Positions 21,265 through 33,147 of a DNA stretch of 64,000 bases are shown in pieces. The stretch's first letter is position 1; each line of letters starts with the position of its first letter. The position numbers and the translations under genes are program-made. Where the stretch lies: positions 18,307,173 through 18,371,172 of the forward strand of contig CM067311.1 of NCBI GenBank assembly GCA_034231615.1. The letters run 5' to 3'. The notes beneath the pieces were generated by a model. It worked only from the letters and a program-made list of their open reading frames with translations, was not told where the DNA came from and did not search any database. This stretch comes from Meghimatium bilineatum (taxonomy: Eukaryota; Mollusca; Gastropoda; Stylommatophora; Philomycidae).

Positions 21265-22200
21265 CATTTTAGAACATAATTATATTATTCGCCATTCATT
21301 TGAGGATCTTTTAGGGCAGTTTTTAATTTTTTATTACTCTAGCATCTGTTCAGACATTATTTTATTATTTACTCGAGCTCAAAGGACACAATGTTACTAT
21401 TTTAATTATAGGGAAACAGGATACCTATCAATGTCTTTCCTCTGTTTTTGCTATGAAGCGTTGCAGAATTGAATGACGATTGGTTTTCGGGCTATTGCAC
21501 GTTTCGCCCCTTGATATGCAGTAATACTGTACTGTATCAGAATGTTGGTAACTCCTTTAATCCACCTTCTTAGTCTTCGTCTGTATCTTGCTGTTTCCAT
21601 TTTCATGTTGTATGCTCTTGCCACTGGCCAATAAGGGTTCATTTTCATTAGGTGGCTGAACCATTTCAATCTCTGTTTTTGAATATATTTGACCACTGAT
21701 GTTGTTCCAACAGTTCTGGTAATTTCCTCATTTTTCACATGGTCTCTTCTTGTTCTGTTTGCTGCTTTTCTTAGACATCTCATTTCACATATACTAAGCT
21801 TTCTCTCTTGTTCTTTAGTTAGTGTCCATGTCTGACATTGATAACACAATGTTAGGAAAAATATTGAATTTATTACTTGCCTTTTGGTTTTCCATTGGAA
21901 TGGATATGTAAATTTCAAAATTGGTGTAAGTTAGGATACAATGTTATTATATTCAGAGAACTCCTAGGACATAATTTTATTATATTCAACTCATGGAGAT
22001 GTTAGGTCACAATTTTATTATATTTACTCAAGGAGCTGCTAGGACACAATTTTATTACGTTCACTTAACTCAAGAATCTGCTAGGACAAAATTTATTCAT
22101 TTACTTAAGAAACTTTTAATAAAATTATATCATTCACTGTTAGAATGCAGTTTTGTCAGTCAGGGAGCTGCTATGATACTATTTTATAATGAAACTCACT
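21265..22200. repeat. Degenerate 36-45 bp tandem repeat, split by a LINE-E fragment
   Basis: Words such as AGGACACAATTTTATTATAT and GGAGCTGCTAGGACA recur at 21276-21410 and again at 21930-22185. The stretch between (21451-21925) is LINE-E. Confidence 0.7.
21451..21925 (-). pseudogene. LINE-E reverse-transcriptase C-terminal fragment
   Basis: An open stretch of 155 codons on the minus strand (21451-21918). It shows CYQCQTWTLTKEQERKLSIC, EMRCLRKAANRTRRDHV and IQKQRLKWFSHLMKMNPYW, the region after the reverse-transcriptase core that is typical of many animal LINEs. It has no catalytic core. Confidence 0.82.
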
Positions 22201-22204
22201 TATC

Positions 22205-23165
22205 TGTCTGTCTTCAGGGTGCAGGTTCAAAATCCTAAATGGTCATGTTCTTATTTATTTGGTGCACAGTGTAAAAAAAAATGCATGTCAAGACAAGGGA
22301 CTTTTAATCCTCAAATCTAATCATTCCAAAGAAGCCCCCTAACTTAAAATGTGCTATAACAAAGTATTTTTTTAGGTAGCAGAGGGGCTAGTGAGACAAT
22401 AAAATATCCTTTGGTCATAGTTTCAACACTCAGAGTAGATCACAGCTTTAGCAAGATTAATCAAACATACAAGATATGCATAGAAATGTAACAATAGTTG
22501 ACATGCAATCTGCTATACAGGATATGTTTCCATTATTATTGCAGAATTTTTTTCTTTCTAAGATTGAAGTTTATCTTTCCCATGCCATTCTGTATAAACA
22601 CAGTTGCAGACATATTCTGGTTGTTTCAGCAGTAAATAGCAGGCCATGCCGTGCTATGATGCAGAGAGGCAGCTGCATCAGGCATCACCAATCAAAATAC
22701 ATTATCAGGGCAGCATTTCGAAGGCTTGCTTCATACTGAGAAAATCTACAGCATATTCCTGGTGAATAGAACCACCTGACTCATTGAGTTCATTTTGCTA
22801 GACATCAAATCACCATCATGACACTCTTGATACACTCATAGGTGCTTCGATCTCATATTCAGTGTGTCCTTCAGCATGTCGTAACTGACTGTTCGCATAC
22901 TGCGTTGGTTTATAACTCTTCTGATTCCTATCTGTTGCTTGTTTCTTGCAATCACCACCCTTCATTTCCAGGTCTTATATTCTAAGAATAGACAGGAGAA
23001 AAAAAATATACCCCACATTCTCTGACCAACCCAACTTTCTGATTGTAACTCACTGAGTTAGGGAAAGAAGTATAACTGGAGTTAACTAATCGGATAGCAC
23101 TTACTGTGGAACATGTCCTGTATTACACTAATCCAGATAAGGGAGGAAATCTGGCCCACATAGAC
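22205..23165. other. Unassigned intergenic sequence
   Basis: No gene or repeat family recognised. An open frame at 22476-22739 has no motif. Confidence 0.5.
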
Positions 23166-23169
23166 AAAT

Positions 23170-23245
23170 ATCTACAGAAAACTGTATGAGAACACTGAAG
23201 AACTTTTAAATACAGCAGCATTCATTAAGAAAATCGGACTTGCAG
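23170..23245 (+). mobile_element. LINE-D C-terminal scrap
   Basis: Reads KLYENTEELLNTAAFIKKIG then LAVWT, matching the minus-strand C-terminus of LINE-D at 39100-39240 (STKELSNTAAFIKKTRFAVQ). Confidence 0.7.
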
Positions 23246-23320
23246 TGTGGACGTGTGGCTCGCTGTGTGGACATGTGGCTCGCTGTGTAGATATGTAACT
23301 TACTGTGTAAACATGTTAAA
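23243..23320. repeat. 21-bp minisatellite, about 4 copies
   Basis: GTGTGGACATGTGGCTCGCT repeated with drift, beginning where the LINE-D scrap ends. Confidence 0.8.
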
Positions 23321-23407
23321 CTGAGGAGAATAAGACTAATCCATGCTCCCTAAATGCTAAAATACCAGCACTAAGATTTGTAACACTAAATACCCACTCT
23401 GTTCTAC

Positions 23408-23700
23408 ATGCTTGTTCTTCTGTGTTCATTCTCAAACTCCTGCATATTAGTAGGATGCAGCCCGGAGATTAGAATTTTGTGTCATAAGTTGTGTCATGGT
23501 TTAGTCATGATATCTCTACCTTGTGACTTGGCACACCTGACTCAAGTTTGGCATCTCTCTTGTCACTTTGACAATATATGCGTTGAGACAGCCAGTTTCA
23601 CCCCAAAACCTGCTCTTGGTCACCTTCTGTCCCATGCATGGTGCACAACAGCATCACTACTCTTTGCTTCTCTTTCAGTCCTTGGCAACACAAGTGTGAC
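23408..23700 (-). mobile_element. SINE-1, diverged copy
   Basis: Contains TTCTTCTGTGTTCATTCTC, CTGCATATTAGTAGGATGC, GACTTGGCACACCTGACTC and a last block CTTGGCAACACAAG. Its end merges into the 52-bp array. Confidence 0.75.
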
Positions 23701-23948
23701 ATGATTATTAATTACTGTGACATTTATTTTGTTGACATAACACAAGTGTGACATGATCATTAATTACTGTGACATTTATTTTGTTTACATAACACAAGTG
23801 TGACATGATCATTAATTATTGGGACATTTATTTTGTTAACATAACACAAGTGTGACATGATCATTGATTACTGTGACATTTATTTTGTTAACATAACACA
23901 AGTGTGACATGATCATTGATTACTGTGACATTTATTTTGTCTACATAA
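23689..23948. repeat. 52-bp minisatellite, 5 copies, starting in a SINE-1 end
   Basis: CACAAGTGTGACATGATNAT recurs at 23689, 23741, 23793, 23845 and 23897. The first copy overlaps the terminal GGCAACACA of the SINE-1 copy. Confidence 0.95.
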
Positions 23949-24415
23949 CTCTAACGTGAAGATTTTTGTATAAAAATAAAGGGTAATCTGAATTATCAAT
24001 CAGTATCATAGCACACTGCTCCCATAAGGTTTCAGCTACCTAGTCAGTCACTGACTAACATCTCTTACCCGTACCTGCTCAGTACCAATGGCGCCATTCC
24101 GCGACCTTTCCTTAGCATGAATGTATTATAAAATGTTATATAATGTGATTTTGTTAGATTTACTCAACATTTATTTACAACTAATGTGTGATGTTTTCAA
24201 TGCTACATGTGTTCACTTTGTCATGGTAAGAATGCAGCAGCTGACAAAGTTCTGTCCAAGAACTGTATTCCATAAACATGATGTTTTGTAGCTATGTTCA
24301 TTCATTATATTTATAGTGTGATTTATCATATATCTCTTCTAGAACATATCACAACCTTTTATCATTGGGTTTTTTAAATTGTGTTTTGGCATGTAATTGG
24401 ATGTCGAAAGTAATA
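23949..24415. other. Unassigned intergenic sequence
   Basis: Nothing recognised. Confidence 0.5.
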
Positions 24416-24591
24416 CAGTGGAATCTCATTATAACAACATAGTCCATTACAACAAAATATATATGTAATAACAGAAATTTGCTACATACAGTAAAAATAA
24501 TATAAAATAAATATAATTGGGGATAGTGAAAAGTATTGTTCTATAGGACATTTTGTTATAAGAGAATGTGCTATATAGGGATTCCACAGTG
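24416..24591. mobile_element. Small DNA-transposon relic (MITE) with CAGTGGAATC ends
   Basis: Begins CAGTGGAATCTCATTATAAC after a TA and ends GGGATTCCACAGTG, giving short imperfect inverted repeats over 176 bp. Tc1/pogo-type MITEs often start this way; no protein is present. A poorer relative starts at 25666. Confidence 0.5.
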
Positions 24592-24839
24592 TTTAAATAG
24601 TTCCTCAAAGTATTTTTTCAAACCTGTTTTTTGTTTCTTTTAAAGATTTAGAAAATATTTGTGACATTATTTCATTGTTATAGTGCATCCTTTTATTTTG
24701 TGTAATTTTTAACAGTAAAAAAGGCAAGATAAAAGAGCAGTGATTAAAACTTAAAAGGCTATTATTAAAATTAGTACTTTTCTCCTGTTCAACAGGCATA
24801 GTCTTTTTGTTGTTGTTGTTGTTTTATACCCCTTTATGC

Positions 24840-25180
24840 TTTGCAGCATCGGGTAGAAGAGTTCACTGGAGATGTCTTTTTTGTATGCTTCATATATGTT
24901 TGTTTTTGTTGACTCTTATTATTTCTGTAATCCATCATTTGCAAGATCTGCTTTTTGTGGGGCTCTGTCTGATGGTAGTATGCAAAAACCACTTAATCTG
25001 TTGTCTTCTGATGTAATCCAGAATTGGCATGTGTTCGTTAGTCTTCAGATATTTTCATTTCTGATTCTGTCTCTTATTGTTACTCCGAGGATTCTACGTA
25101 GACTAATCATTTCTGTTGTAACAAGTTTTCCTTTGGATTCTGCTGTTAGTGTCCACGTTTGACATTGATAGCATGGTGAT
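24840..25180 (-). mobile_element. LINE-E C-terminal fragment
   Basis: GAGGATTCTACGTAGACTAA, GTAACAAGTTTTCCTTTGGA and GTCCACGTTTGACATTGATA on the + strand are the reverse complement of the kind of segment seen at 49920-50060 and 21780-21840. Part of it is repeated at 26135-26270. Confidence 0.65.
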
Positions 25181-25399
25181 GGTATGATGGTCGTATAGTG
25201 ATGGTATAGATGATTATCTATTTTTAAGAAAAGGTCATCTTTCCAAACCTAGCCACTTTTTGGTGTGCTTGCTTGCTAGTATTAAATGTCCTGTTCTGAT
25301 TTCATGGGGGAGGGAGGATTTGGAATTTATCTCCTTTCTTTCTCTTCAAACTTGCTGCACATCCATTTTCTTAAATTATATACCATACTTTGATGTTCT
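25181..25399. other. Unassigned intergenic sequence
   Basis: Nothing recognised. Confidence 0.4.
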
Positions 25400-25505
25400 A
25401 CAGAATGGGATAGAATTGAGTAGCCAATTCCACACCCAGTCTTTCTTATTCGCTTCTGTCCACATGCATGGTAGGTCACACTTTTATAATACTTTTGACC
25501 CTCAG
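25400..25505 (-). mobile_element. Old SINE-1 5' half
   Basis: AATGGGATAGAATTGAGTAG, GCCAATTCCACACCC and TCCACATGCATGGTAGGTCA follow the SINE-1 order. Very diverged. Confidence 0.45.
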
Positions 25506-25665
25506 AAACTCACATGCAATCTTTATTCCAGGTCCAGCATTGTACTCCCATATTTCCTGAAATAGTTTTTAAATCTTTGAAGTTTTGCTTGATAAACCTC
25601 TTCTTGTGCATTGTTTAATTTTATCTTCTCATTGTTCTTTTTATCTATCCATGGTATTCTTAATA

Positions 25666-25830
25666 CAGTGAAATCGTTATAGAACAAATTGTACCGGACT
25701 AATAAAATGTGTATGTAATAACAAAAAAACATAAACAATTTAAAAATTAACTATTTGGGGACTTTGACAATTGTTACATTGAGAATTTGGTTATAAACGT
25801 ACATGCTATAAATGGATACTATTATATGTT
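25666..25830. mobile_element. Degraded CAGTG-ended MITE
   Basis: CAGTGAAATCGTTATAGAAC, then ATGTGTATGTAATAACA, parallels the copy at 24416-24591. The right end is eroded. Confidence 0.4.
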
Positions 25831-26134
25831 TTTCTAAAACTGCACACATGACACTCTTTCCCCCTTTTTTGTCTTCTTATATATTCATTAATTGACTTAT
25901 ATACATATACGTACATTCAATATCTTTTTCTTATTTATATTAACAATGACTGTCTTGCTCTTTATTTTCTCCAACACTGTATTTTCATAGCTTTACTTTA
26001 TCTCCCATCTGATGTTTAAATCAGATATTTAAATCATTATGCTTATTGTAATGTCTATAATACTTTGATTCTACATTCACGTTTTCACTCTATTTCTTGT
26101 ATTTAAACAGGCCATGCACTACATGTTTGTGAAA
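25831..26134. other. Unassigned intergenic sequence
   Basis: Nothing recognised. Confidence 0.5.
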
Positions 26135-26270
26135 GTCACTCTTATTATTTCTGTAATCCATCATTTGCAAGATCTGCCCCTGGCTTTGTATCCATCGTGT
26201 CTGTATAGCAATGCTTTTTGTGGGGCTCTGTCTGATGGTAGTATGCAAAAACCACTTAATCTATTAGGTA
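26135..26270 (-). mobile_element. LINE-E piece, close duplicate of 24915-25005
   Basis: CATCATTTGCAAGATCTGC and GGGGCTCTGTCTGATGGTAG occur in both places. This copy has about 40 extra bases between the two blocks, which the 24.9 kb copy lacks. Confidence 0.75.
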
Positions 26271-26964
26271 TCACTTATATTTTATTTGAATTCTTCTTGC
26301 TCAATCCTGCCTTGAACATGTTCAGAATGAACGTATGTTATATTTTTCATCTGTACAGGTCTCATAGTTTTAATGTAAAAACAAAAAGTTAACCCATCCT
26401 GCATGCCTTCCTAACAGAATCAGCCCCTGGGAGATGACCAGGGATGAGGGGAGAAAGTGGGTTCTCTGGAAAGATCACATCACGTAATCCAACATCTGAC
26501 TAGGACTGGAGGTTTACATACTCTTGAATGGCTGTTTGAACATTTATGAAGAACAGAACACTTATGGAAATGCCCTATGTGCCATGATGTTTGTTTCTAA
26601 TCATGAATCAGGATCTGCCCTGACAGTCACTTTGACAACCCTAAAATATGTACATAAATTGACCAATGAGTTTCTCTTTAATTATGGAGATTAAAGATTG
26701 ATCAAAGAGTTCCAGTGTAAGGTTTGGTCATTGTAGGTAAATTTCTTTGCCCCAAAGAATCAAGTTCTCTGTCCCTGTTGTCCTGTGATTTAATCCATTA
26801 GTTAAAATTATACCATTGCTTCCCATGTTTTAATCTATTAGTATACCATTACTTGCCATGACAAAAAGAATCTTTCTGTATTTAATCCAGAAAGAGGCCA
26901 TAAATTCTGTATGTTAATCCCAACTCCAGCCCGAAGTGTGAATATAGAGAGCCTCATTCAAGGT
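26271..26964. other. Unassigned intergenic sequence
   Basis: No recognised gene or repeat family. Short repeats such as ATTAGTATACCATT near 26840 only. Confidence 0.5.
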
Positions 26965-27118
26965 GAATACTTCTGCATTCGTTCTCAAATTCCTTAGCAT
27001 AATGTTCCTAGAGTGGAATACATTGTATCCTTGTTTATAGCTTTGCTGCGATGTTTGATCACATTAGCCTATAAGTGGGACAACCAGCTCCACTTTTAAT
27101 ACCTTATTAGTCTCCTCT
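26965..27118 (-). mobile_element. SINE-1 fragment, cut by the next SINE-1
   Basis: CTTCTGCATTCGTTCTC, TTGCTGCGATGTTTG, GGGACAACCAGCTCCAC and TATTAGTCTCCTCTTAT. It stops where the next copy starts. Confidence 0.7.
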
Positions 27119-27372
27119 TATCTTCTGCGTTCATTCTCAAACTCCTGCAGATTAGCATGATGTAGTCTGGAAAACGGAATATGGTATGTTGTGTCATGGT
27201 TTACAGCTAAGCTATGATATCTGCACTTTTTTGGCATGATACATCTGATTTCAGCATAACACTATATGGGATACGCGAACTCTATCAGAGGAGGAGTATT
27301 TTTTTACATCCATGGCAGGTCACAATGTTGCTATTCCCTTCACCCTTTTGGCCCTGACAGCACAGTGGCATG
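27119..27372 (-). mobile_element. SINE-1, diverged copy
   Basis: CTTCTGCGTTCATTCTC, CTGCAGATTAGCATGATG, TGGCATGATACATCTG and GACAGCACAGTGGC in SINE-1 order. It starts inside the tail-less end of another SINE-1 copy. Confidence 0.75.
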
Positions 27373-28540
27373 ATGAATACTAAGACATATTCAATGAAAC
27401 CTGAGTATATTCTGTACAAAATACATACAATTGATAGACATATAATCCACTGTTATATTGAGACTGTACATTAACTAACCAAGTGTACATTTACTAACCA
27501 CAGATTTGGTGTGTTTACTATGAACACTTCTTGTAAGTGTTTTCAGACAATTTATGTACATTCTACCCCCTGCATCTTGTTGAAATTGTAAATAAGAGCC
27601 ACTTTACTGTTCCAATTTTAGTTTACTGCTTGTTCCCATTTTCTATTTTTGCCTTTATTAATAATAATAATAAACTTGCAGAGAATGTCATAGTGCGGAC
27701 TGTATTCTTGGCTTGTAGGAGCCAAGTCATTAACTTTATATAACCAATAAAAAACACTCAGAAAAATGGTTTTATTCATGGCTAATGTTGCCTTCTTTAT
27801 ATGTCTCTATCATATTGATATTGTATTCTTTATCAGCTTTCAGCTTTCATGTTAATTGCTGAAATAAAGTTGTGGTTCTTTTGATCCCAGGAATAATTAG
27901 CAATAGGGTTCTTGTAGCATTTGGGGCAGTGGTTGTAGTCTTCTAATGAGTTTTTATTTCAAACCTAGAAGAATCCATACCACTCAAAATGAATTTAAAT
28001 ATTTAATAAAACCAATTGTAGAAAATTTTAATCAGCAGTATGCTAACAACAAAGAAACTTCAGAAGATATGTGTTATTACAGTATGTGAGGCAACTGAAA
28101 GACTGACAAAAGCAAGTACAAAAGAGAGCAATTCCAGAGTATTACAGAAAGAAGCATAAATTATCATTAAAAGAAAATACAAACATACATGGAGTAAGAG
28201 AGCAGGAAACAACTTTCCACAAGACCTCATATTAAAGCTGAACAGATCACAGTAAATTACCATCTTTAGGCTTTGCACAGAACACTGAAGATTACAAAAC
28301 ACAGGTTGTTAAAACTGACAATATCCATATCAAAAGGGTCCTCATACTCCAGAAAAACCCTGCAAACGTGTCTACTCTTTTGCAATGTAAGGACTAAAAC
28401 CTGACCCCAAGAGAATTTTTAGTGAAGCAGTTGGGTAGTGCCATACTCTTTCGTGGTACGTGCATATGATGAGACATTGCTCTATGACATGTTCTTCAAG
28501 GTACGGTGGAAGCAGACTAGATGGCCAGAAGACATGGCTG
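27373..28540. other. Unassigned intergenic sequence
   Basis: No supported gene. An (AAT)n run lies near 27659. Short open frames at 27537-27743 and 28060-28302 have no motif. Confidence 0.5.
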
Positions 28541-28544
28541 GATT

Positions 28545-31500
28545 CTTCATCTTCTTTCGTTCGCTAATAATGTCTATATCTGCAGTGTTGTTTCTTGTGT
28601 AAATTTGACAGTGTTTTCCATTTCTTGTTTTGTACCATAGAGTTTAACATTCATTGGTGTATCAGAAGGCCAGTATGTGCATCTTAATGTGTCATAGTTT
28701 GCACATTCCTGAAGGATATGGTCTGAAGTCTGGTTGGTTTGTCCACAATTACACTTTGCTGTTGTGCCAATTTTTAAATTTAGAATTTATGGCTGTTTAG
28801 TCTATTGTGTCCAGTTCCGAGTCGAAATATGATGACCTGTTATTGTTTGTTAAGTAGGTGGTAGGCGCCCTGTGGAGGTAAGTTAGGCTTTCGTTGTGCC
28901 TTTATCATGGATTTCTTTTAGTGATAGCTGATTGGTATATCCAAATGCTGCATGCTAGCACCTTCCTTGGCAAGTTGATCAGCTCTCTCATTTCCTGCTA
29001 TTCCACAGTGTGATGGAATCCATTGCAGTATAACTTTACGTCTATTTTGTACTATGGACAATACCTCTTTTAACTCTGAAAGTTTATTGGATTGTAGTGC
29101 CTCTAGTACTGACCTTGCATCTGTAAGTATTACAATTGGGTGTGAGATCCTGTCCAATGGTAACAGTTTCCAGTTTCTCTGCAGCTGTATAAATAGCTTT
29201 GACTTCAGAGTCATAGTTGTTGCAGTAATTCCCTGTTGGTATACTAGTGGTATCAGTGGTGCCATCTGGGTATTCCACTTATACACCACTTCCTCCATTT
29301 TTACTGCATTCTGTGCTGATCCATCTGTATATACTCTGGTTCATAGATCACATGGGTAAACATCATCGAGGAAGCTAAGAGCTGCTACCCTTTTCTGCAG
29401 ATTATTCTGATATTCATCCCCATGTTCACCTGTTATTGTTGTTTGGATGGTCACTGGTAGGCATGTCCGTTTTTCCCATGGGGTGTGTTCTGGTTGAGAT
29501 ATCAGTGGTATTGTTACCTCTGGCAGATCCGATACCTGTCAACGTAGACGCTTGGCCTGGTGTATGAAGCTGCTTCTTTTAAGCCGTCCTTGTGACAGAT
29601 TCTGGAATCTTTCCTTCATTGGGTGACTATGGTGGGAAAGAAACTTTTCTCCATGAATTATAATTTTAGTATGTCTACGCTCTTTCAATGACTGCATCCC
29701 TTTGATGTTCTGCATTTCTATTATTGTGTGGATCTCATTGCGCCTGTAATGATTCTAAGTGCTTGGTTCTGTACTCTATCTAGGTTTTGTAGTGTGGTGT
29801 TTGATGATGAACTCCATGCTGTAGAACCATATTCTAAGTGTGGTCGAATGGCTTGTTGGTATACATTTTTTAGAATTCTTTCATTAGCTCCCCAAGTTGT
29901 CCCACTCAGTTTTCTTAGTATAGCTATTCTAGCCTTTGTTTCTGCTTTGCTGATATGATGTTTCCATGTCATTTTGGCATAAAATGTTACACCAAGATAT
30001 GTGGGTTAGTCATCTACCTTTAAGACAGTTTTATTTGCATAGATGCTATCCAATCGGTCAAAATGTCCATGGCTCTCTGAAGCATTTTTGTGGCAACCAT
30101 GGCGCTCTCATGTGTGCACCATAGAACTAAGGCATCTGCATATAGTGGTGCTCTAGTTCCACTGGGTATTTCTTCAATTAGATCATTGATGAATATGAGA
30201 AAAAGAGTGGTTGACAGAACTCCTCCCTGAGGCACTCCATGGCGTAGTAATACTTTCCTACTTTTTTTTGCCATTTATTTGTACTCTGGCTCTTCTATTG
30301 TGAAGAAAGGCTTTCGTCCATCTATACATATTTCCACATATCTTGTAGTTTCTCATTTTTTTAAGCAATCCTTCTTTCCATACTTTATCAAAGGCCTTCT
30401 GTAAATCAATCCATGCCACTAAAACTGATTTTTTTTGTCTTGGAAAGCATCCTCAATTTCCTGTGAGAGGTATGTGGTTTGATCCTCTGTGGAGTAGCAT
30501 TGCCTGAAACCTGCCTGCTGTGGTGCAAGGAATTTTCTACTTTCCATGTGAAACTTTATCCTTAAGTTTATGATGCGCTCCATTGTTTTGCACAAGCAAC
30601 TTGTAAGACTAATTGGTCTGTAGCTAGTTGGTGTTGTTCCATCTTTTCCAGGTTTTTAAGCAGAGGGACCATAATTGATTCCTTCCAGATTTGTGGGATT
30701 TTCCCAGTAGTCCAACTAATATTTAGGATGTCCAATAGTTTCCTTCTGGCTGTTTTTCCTAGATTCTTTATCATTTTATTTGATATTTCATCAATACCTG
30801 GGGACTTATTTAGCTTTAGTTTAGAGACCGCTAATTCCAGTTCACTATATGTGAACAATGTATCCATAATTTCATCTGTGCTATTGTCATAACTGATTCT
30901 AGTCTGAGCATGTTCCAATTTACTTTTTTGGTCGCTCCGCAGTGTACACTGTTTCTCTTGACTAATTTCAATATTGCAGTCTTGAGTAAATATCCTAGCA
31001 AAATTATCTACTGCTTGCTTTCCTGTAATCATTTTGCCATTCTGTACGAGTGTTATGTTTGTGCTTCTTCCTGTTCCCTCGTCATTTAGTTGTTTGACCA
31101 GTTTCCACTGTTTTCTTCCATCCTTTTGAAAATTTAAGGATTCTGTTTTCTCTCTCCAGTTCTAGCTTCTAGTTTGGCTCTTTGGAATTTAGCTTTTGCG
31201 TGTTGATGTTTGTTATGATGTTCCTGGATTGGGTTATTTTCCACTTCCGTCCGTGTTTTTCTAATTCTTCTTGCAGTAGTTCTAGTTGTTCACTCCAGTA
31301 TGGCTTGTATTGTTTGCGTGCTCCTCTTGGTATTGCTTCCTTGACAACTTTATGAATAAATTTATTGAACTCTTTCCCGCCGAAGACCGATGTGTCGGAC
31401 CATTGCGCAAATAAAACGGCGACACAACGCATTTCCATTCTCTGGACTACATCCTGCTAGAAATCTAGTAGGACAATGGTCTTGCTACAAGGGAGATCCA

Positions 31501-31679
31501 GCAGGAGTTTGAGAATGAACGAGGAAGAAGAACTCTTTGACTATGGTGTTTATGTATTTTCCTTCCATATCTATTTGTCCAGCTAAAACACTACTGCGGT
31601 GTTTAAATAGTCCCCAATTTGCATTTTTTATAAATCCGTCTTGGAAGGCTACATGCATTTCCTGTGAGTTCATTTTTAA
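28545..31679 (-). pseudogene. LINE-D: RT plus ribonuclease H retrotransposon, decayed
   Basis: About 3 kb of an I-group-like non-LTR element, reading right to left. Region before the RT: VAFQDGFIKNANWGLFKHRS (31590-31650) and PRGARKQYKPYWSEQLELLQ (31270-31335). RT: SELELAVSKLKLNKSPGIDE near 30800, WKESIMVPLLKN, HGVPQGGVLSTTLFLIFIND near 30200 and LYADALVLWC near 30130. Thumb region: KPHLEYGSTAWSS-like sequence near 29830. Ribonuclease H: VYTDGS (about 29335), SEVKAIYTAAEKLE, VILTDARSVLEAL and QWIPSHCGIAGNERAD (about 28990), so the D-E-D-D set is visible across two frames. The C-terminus HILQECANYDTLRCTYWP lies near 28700. Several frameshifts and stops, a YADA in place of YADD, and a SINE-2 insertion at 31376-31529 show that it is dead. 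The 5' part, including the endonuclease, is missing. Confidence 0.92.
31376..31529 (+). mobile_element. SINE-2 inserted in LINE-D
   Basis: 154 bp with an exact 9-bp target duplication GAACTCTTT at 31367-31375 and 31530-31538. With one copy of the duplication and the SINE taken out, the LINE-D reading frame runs on (TIVKEF then NKFIHKVVKEAIP). Confidence 0.95.
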
Positions 31680-31682
31680 TAC

Positions 31683-32460
31683 TTTTGAGATATGCAGATG
31701 ACACTGTCCTGATTGCTAAAAGTGAGAAAGATCTTCAAGATTTAATTAATGTAGTAGTCACATAAAGTAAACAGAAAGGCTTCTTCCTAAATATAAAGAA
31801 AACAAAAGTAGTGGCTATTTCCAAGAAACAAAATACCACACCTTGCAAGATCACAGTGAATGATATAGTATTAAAACAAGTCTACAATTCAAATATTTAG
31901 GTACAACGATCACAGCAGCTGGAAGAAGCTAAACTGAAATAAGAAGCAGAATAGGGTAGGCAAAAACAACATTCGGAAAAATGAAAAATATATTGTATAA
32001 TATGAATTTGTCATTAGAGGTGAGGAAGAGTTCTGCAGTGCTATATAACTCCTATACTAACATATAGATGCGAGTCTTGGACAATTAACAAACAAGAAAG
32101 TGGAAAATTGGAGGATAGATATGTGGTTCTACAGAAAAATGCTGAGAATACCATGGACTGCCAGAAAAATTAATGTGGGGGTGTTGAGAGAGTCAAATGT
32201 TAAACAAAGCTTAATAATAGCCAATCAAAAAAGACAATGTTAGTTTTTTGGCCACTTCATTAGACAGGCAGGTTTGGAGAACAGTCACAACAGACAAGTT
32301 TGAAGGCAACAGAGACAGAGGGCGACAACGTGATAAAATTTAAGACAGTTTGACAACCTGGCACGGCAGGGAAACAATAATCTTGATACATAATGATGGA
32401 GATAGAGAGCTGTGGAGAGACATGATATCATTGAGAACCCATCATGCCACCTGATGATGA
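31683..32460 (+). pseudogene. LINE-A reverse-transcriptase 3' half
   Basis: Starts at RT motif C (LRYADDTVLIAKSEKDLQDL), then KGFFLNIKKTKVVAISKKQN. After frameshifts come KCESWTINKQE-like sequence and the 3' end with GAGAGCTGTGGAGAGACATG. It abuts LINE-D in the opposite direction. Confidence 0.85.
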
Positions 32461-32636
32461 TAATCTATGAATATTTCTCTGAATACTTCTATAATTATTC
32501 CAAAATTAACATAATAATCAAACCCATAAAATTCAGGACCGTAGAGGTGTCACTCTGGAAAAATCAATACAAAAGTCCCGCCATCCTTTCTGTTCTCAGT
32601 TCTTTGTTAAAGTGTGTGCGGGAGCGCGAGTGTCTT

Positions 32637-32672
32637 TATATATATATATATGTATATATATGTATATATATA
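32637..32672. repeat. (TA)n/(TATG)n microsatellite
   Basis: TATATATATATATGTATATA-type run. A G-run follows at about 32738. Confidence 0.95.
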
Positions 32673-33147
32673 CACGTGTATGTAGGCCTATATATAAGCG
32701 TGCATGCGTGTGTACGTTTGTTTATGAATGTTGAATGGGGGGGGGGCACCCGAATATTTAAAATTGCTTAGACACTCGAAAGTATTAATCTGGCCCTGGA
32801 TATCTTTTATAATTCAAGAAAAGAATCTAAATATGTTCTAGATGCAGTGTGTTCGTAGAATATTGAACGTCAGGTGGCAGGACAAGGTAACTATAACACG
32901 GTAATCTTGCAATGCGCAAAAATACCATCCTTCTTACTAGACTCTAAGACATAGATGTTTAAGATGAGTAGCAATTGTGAAGTAAGTCAAACGATCGCAC
33001 TCACAAAGAAATTCTCTTTGGTGAGCTCTCACATGGTAGACTGTAAAGGGGCAGACCAAAATTGATATAGAAGAACATCGGTAAAACATCCTTGAACGAC
33101 TTTAAAATCAACCCAAATTCTTTATAAGAGCTGCTGGATGATCATAG

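Noticed and set aside
32412..32771. 119-codon frame
   Set aside because: It runs through a LINE-A 3' end and a TA microsatellite; no domain.
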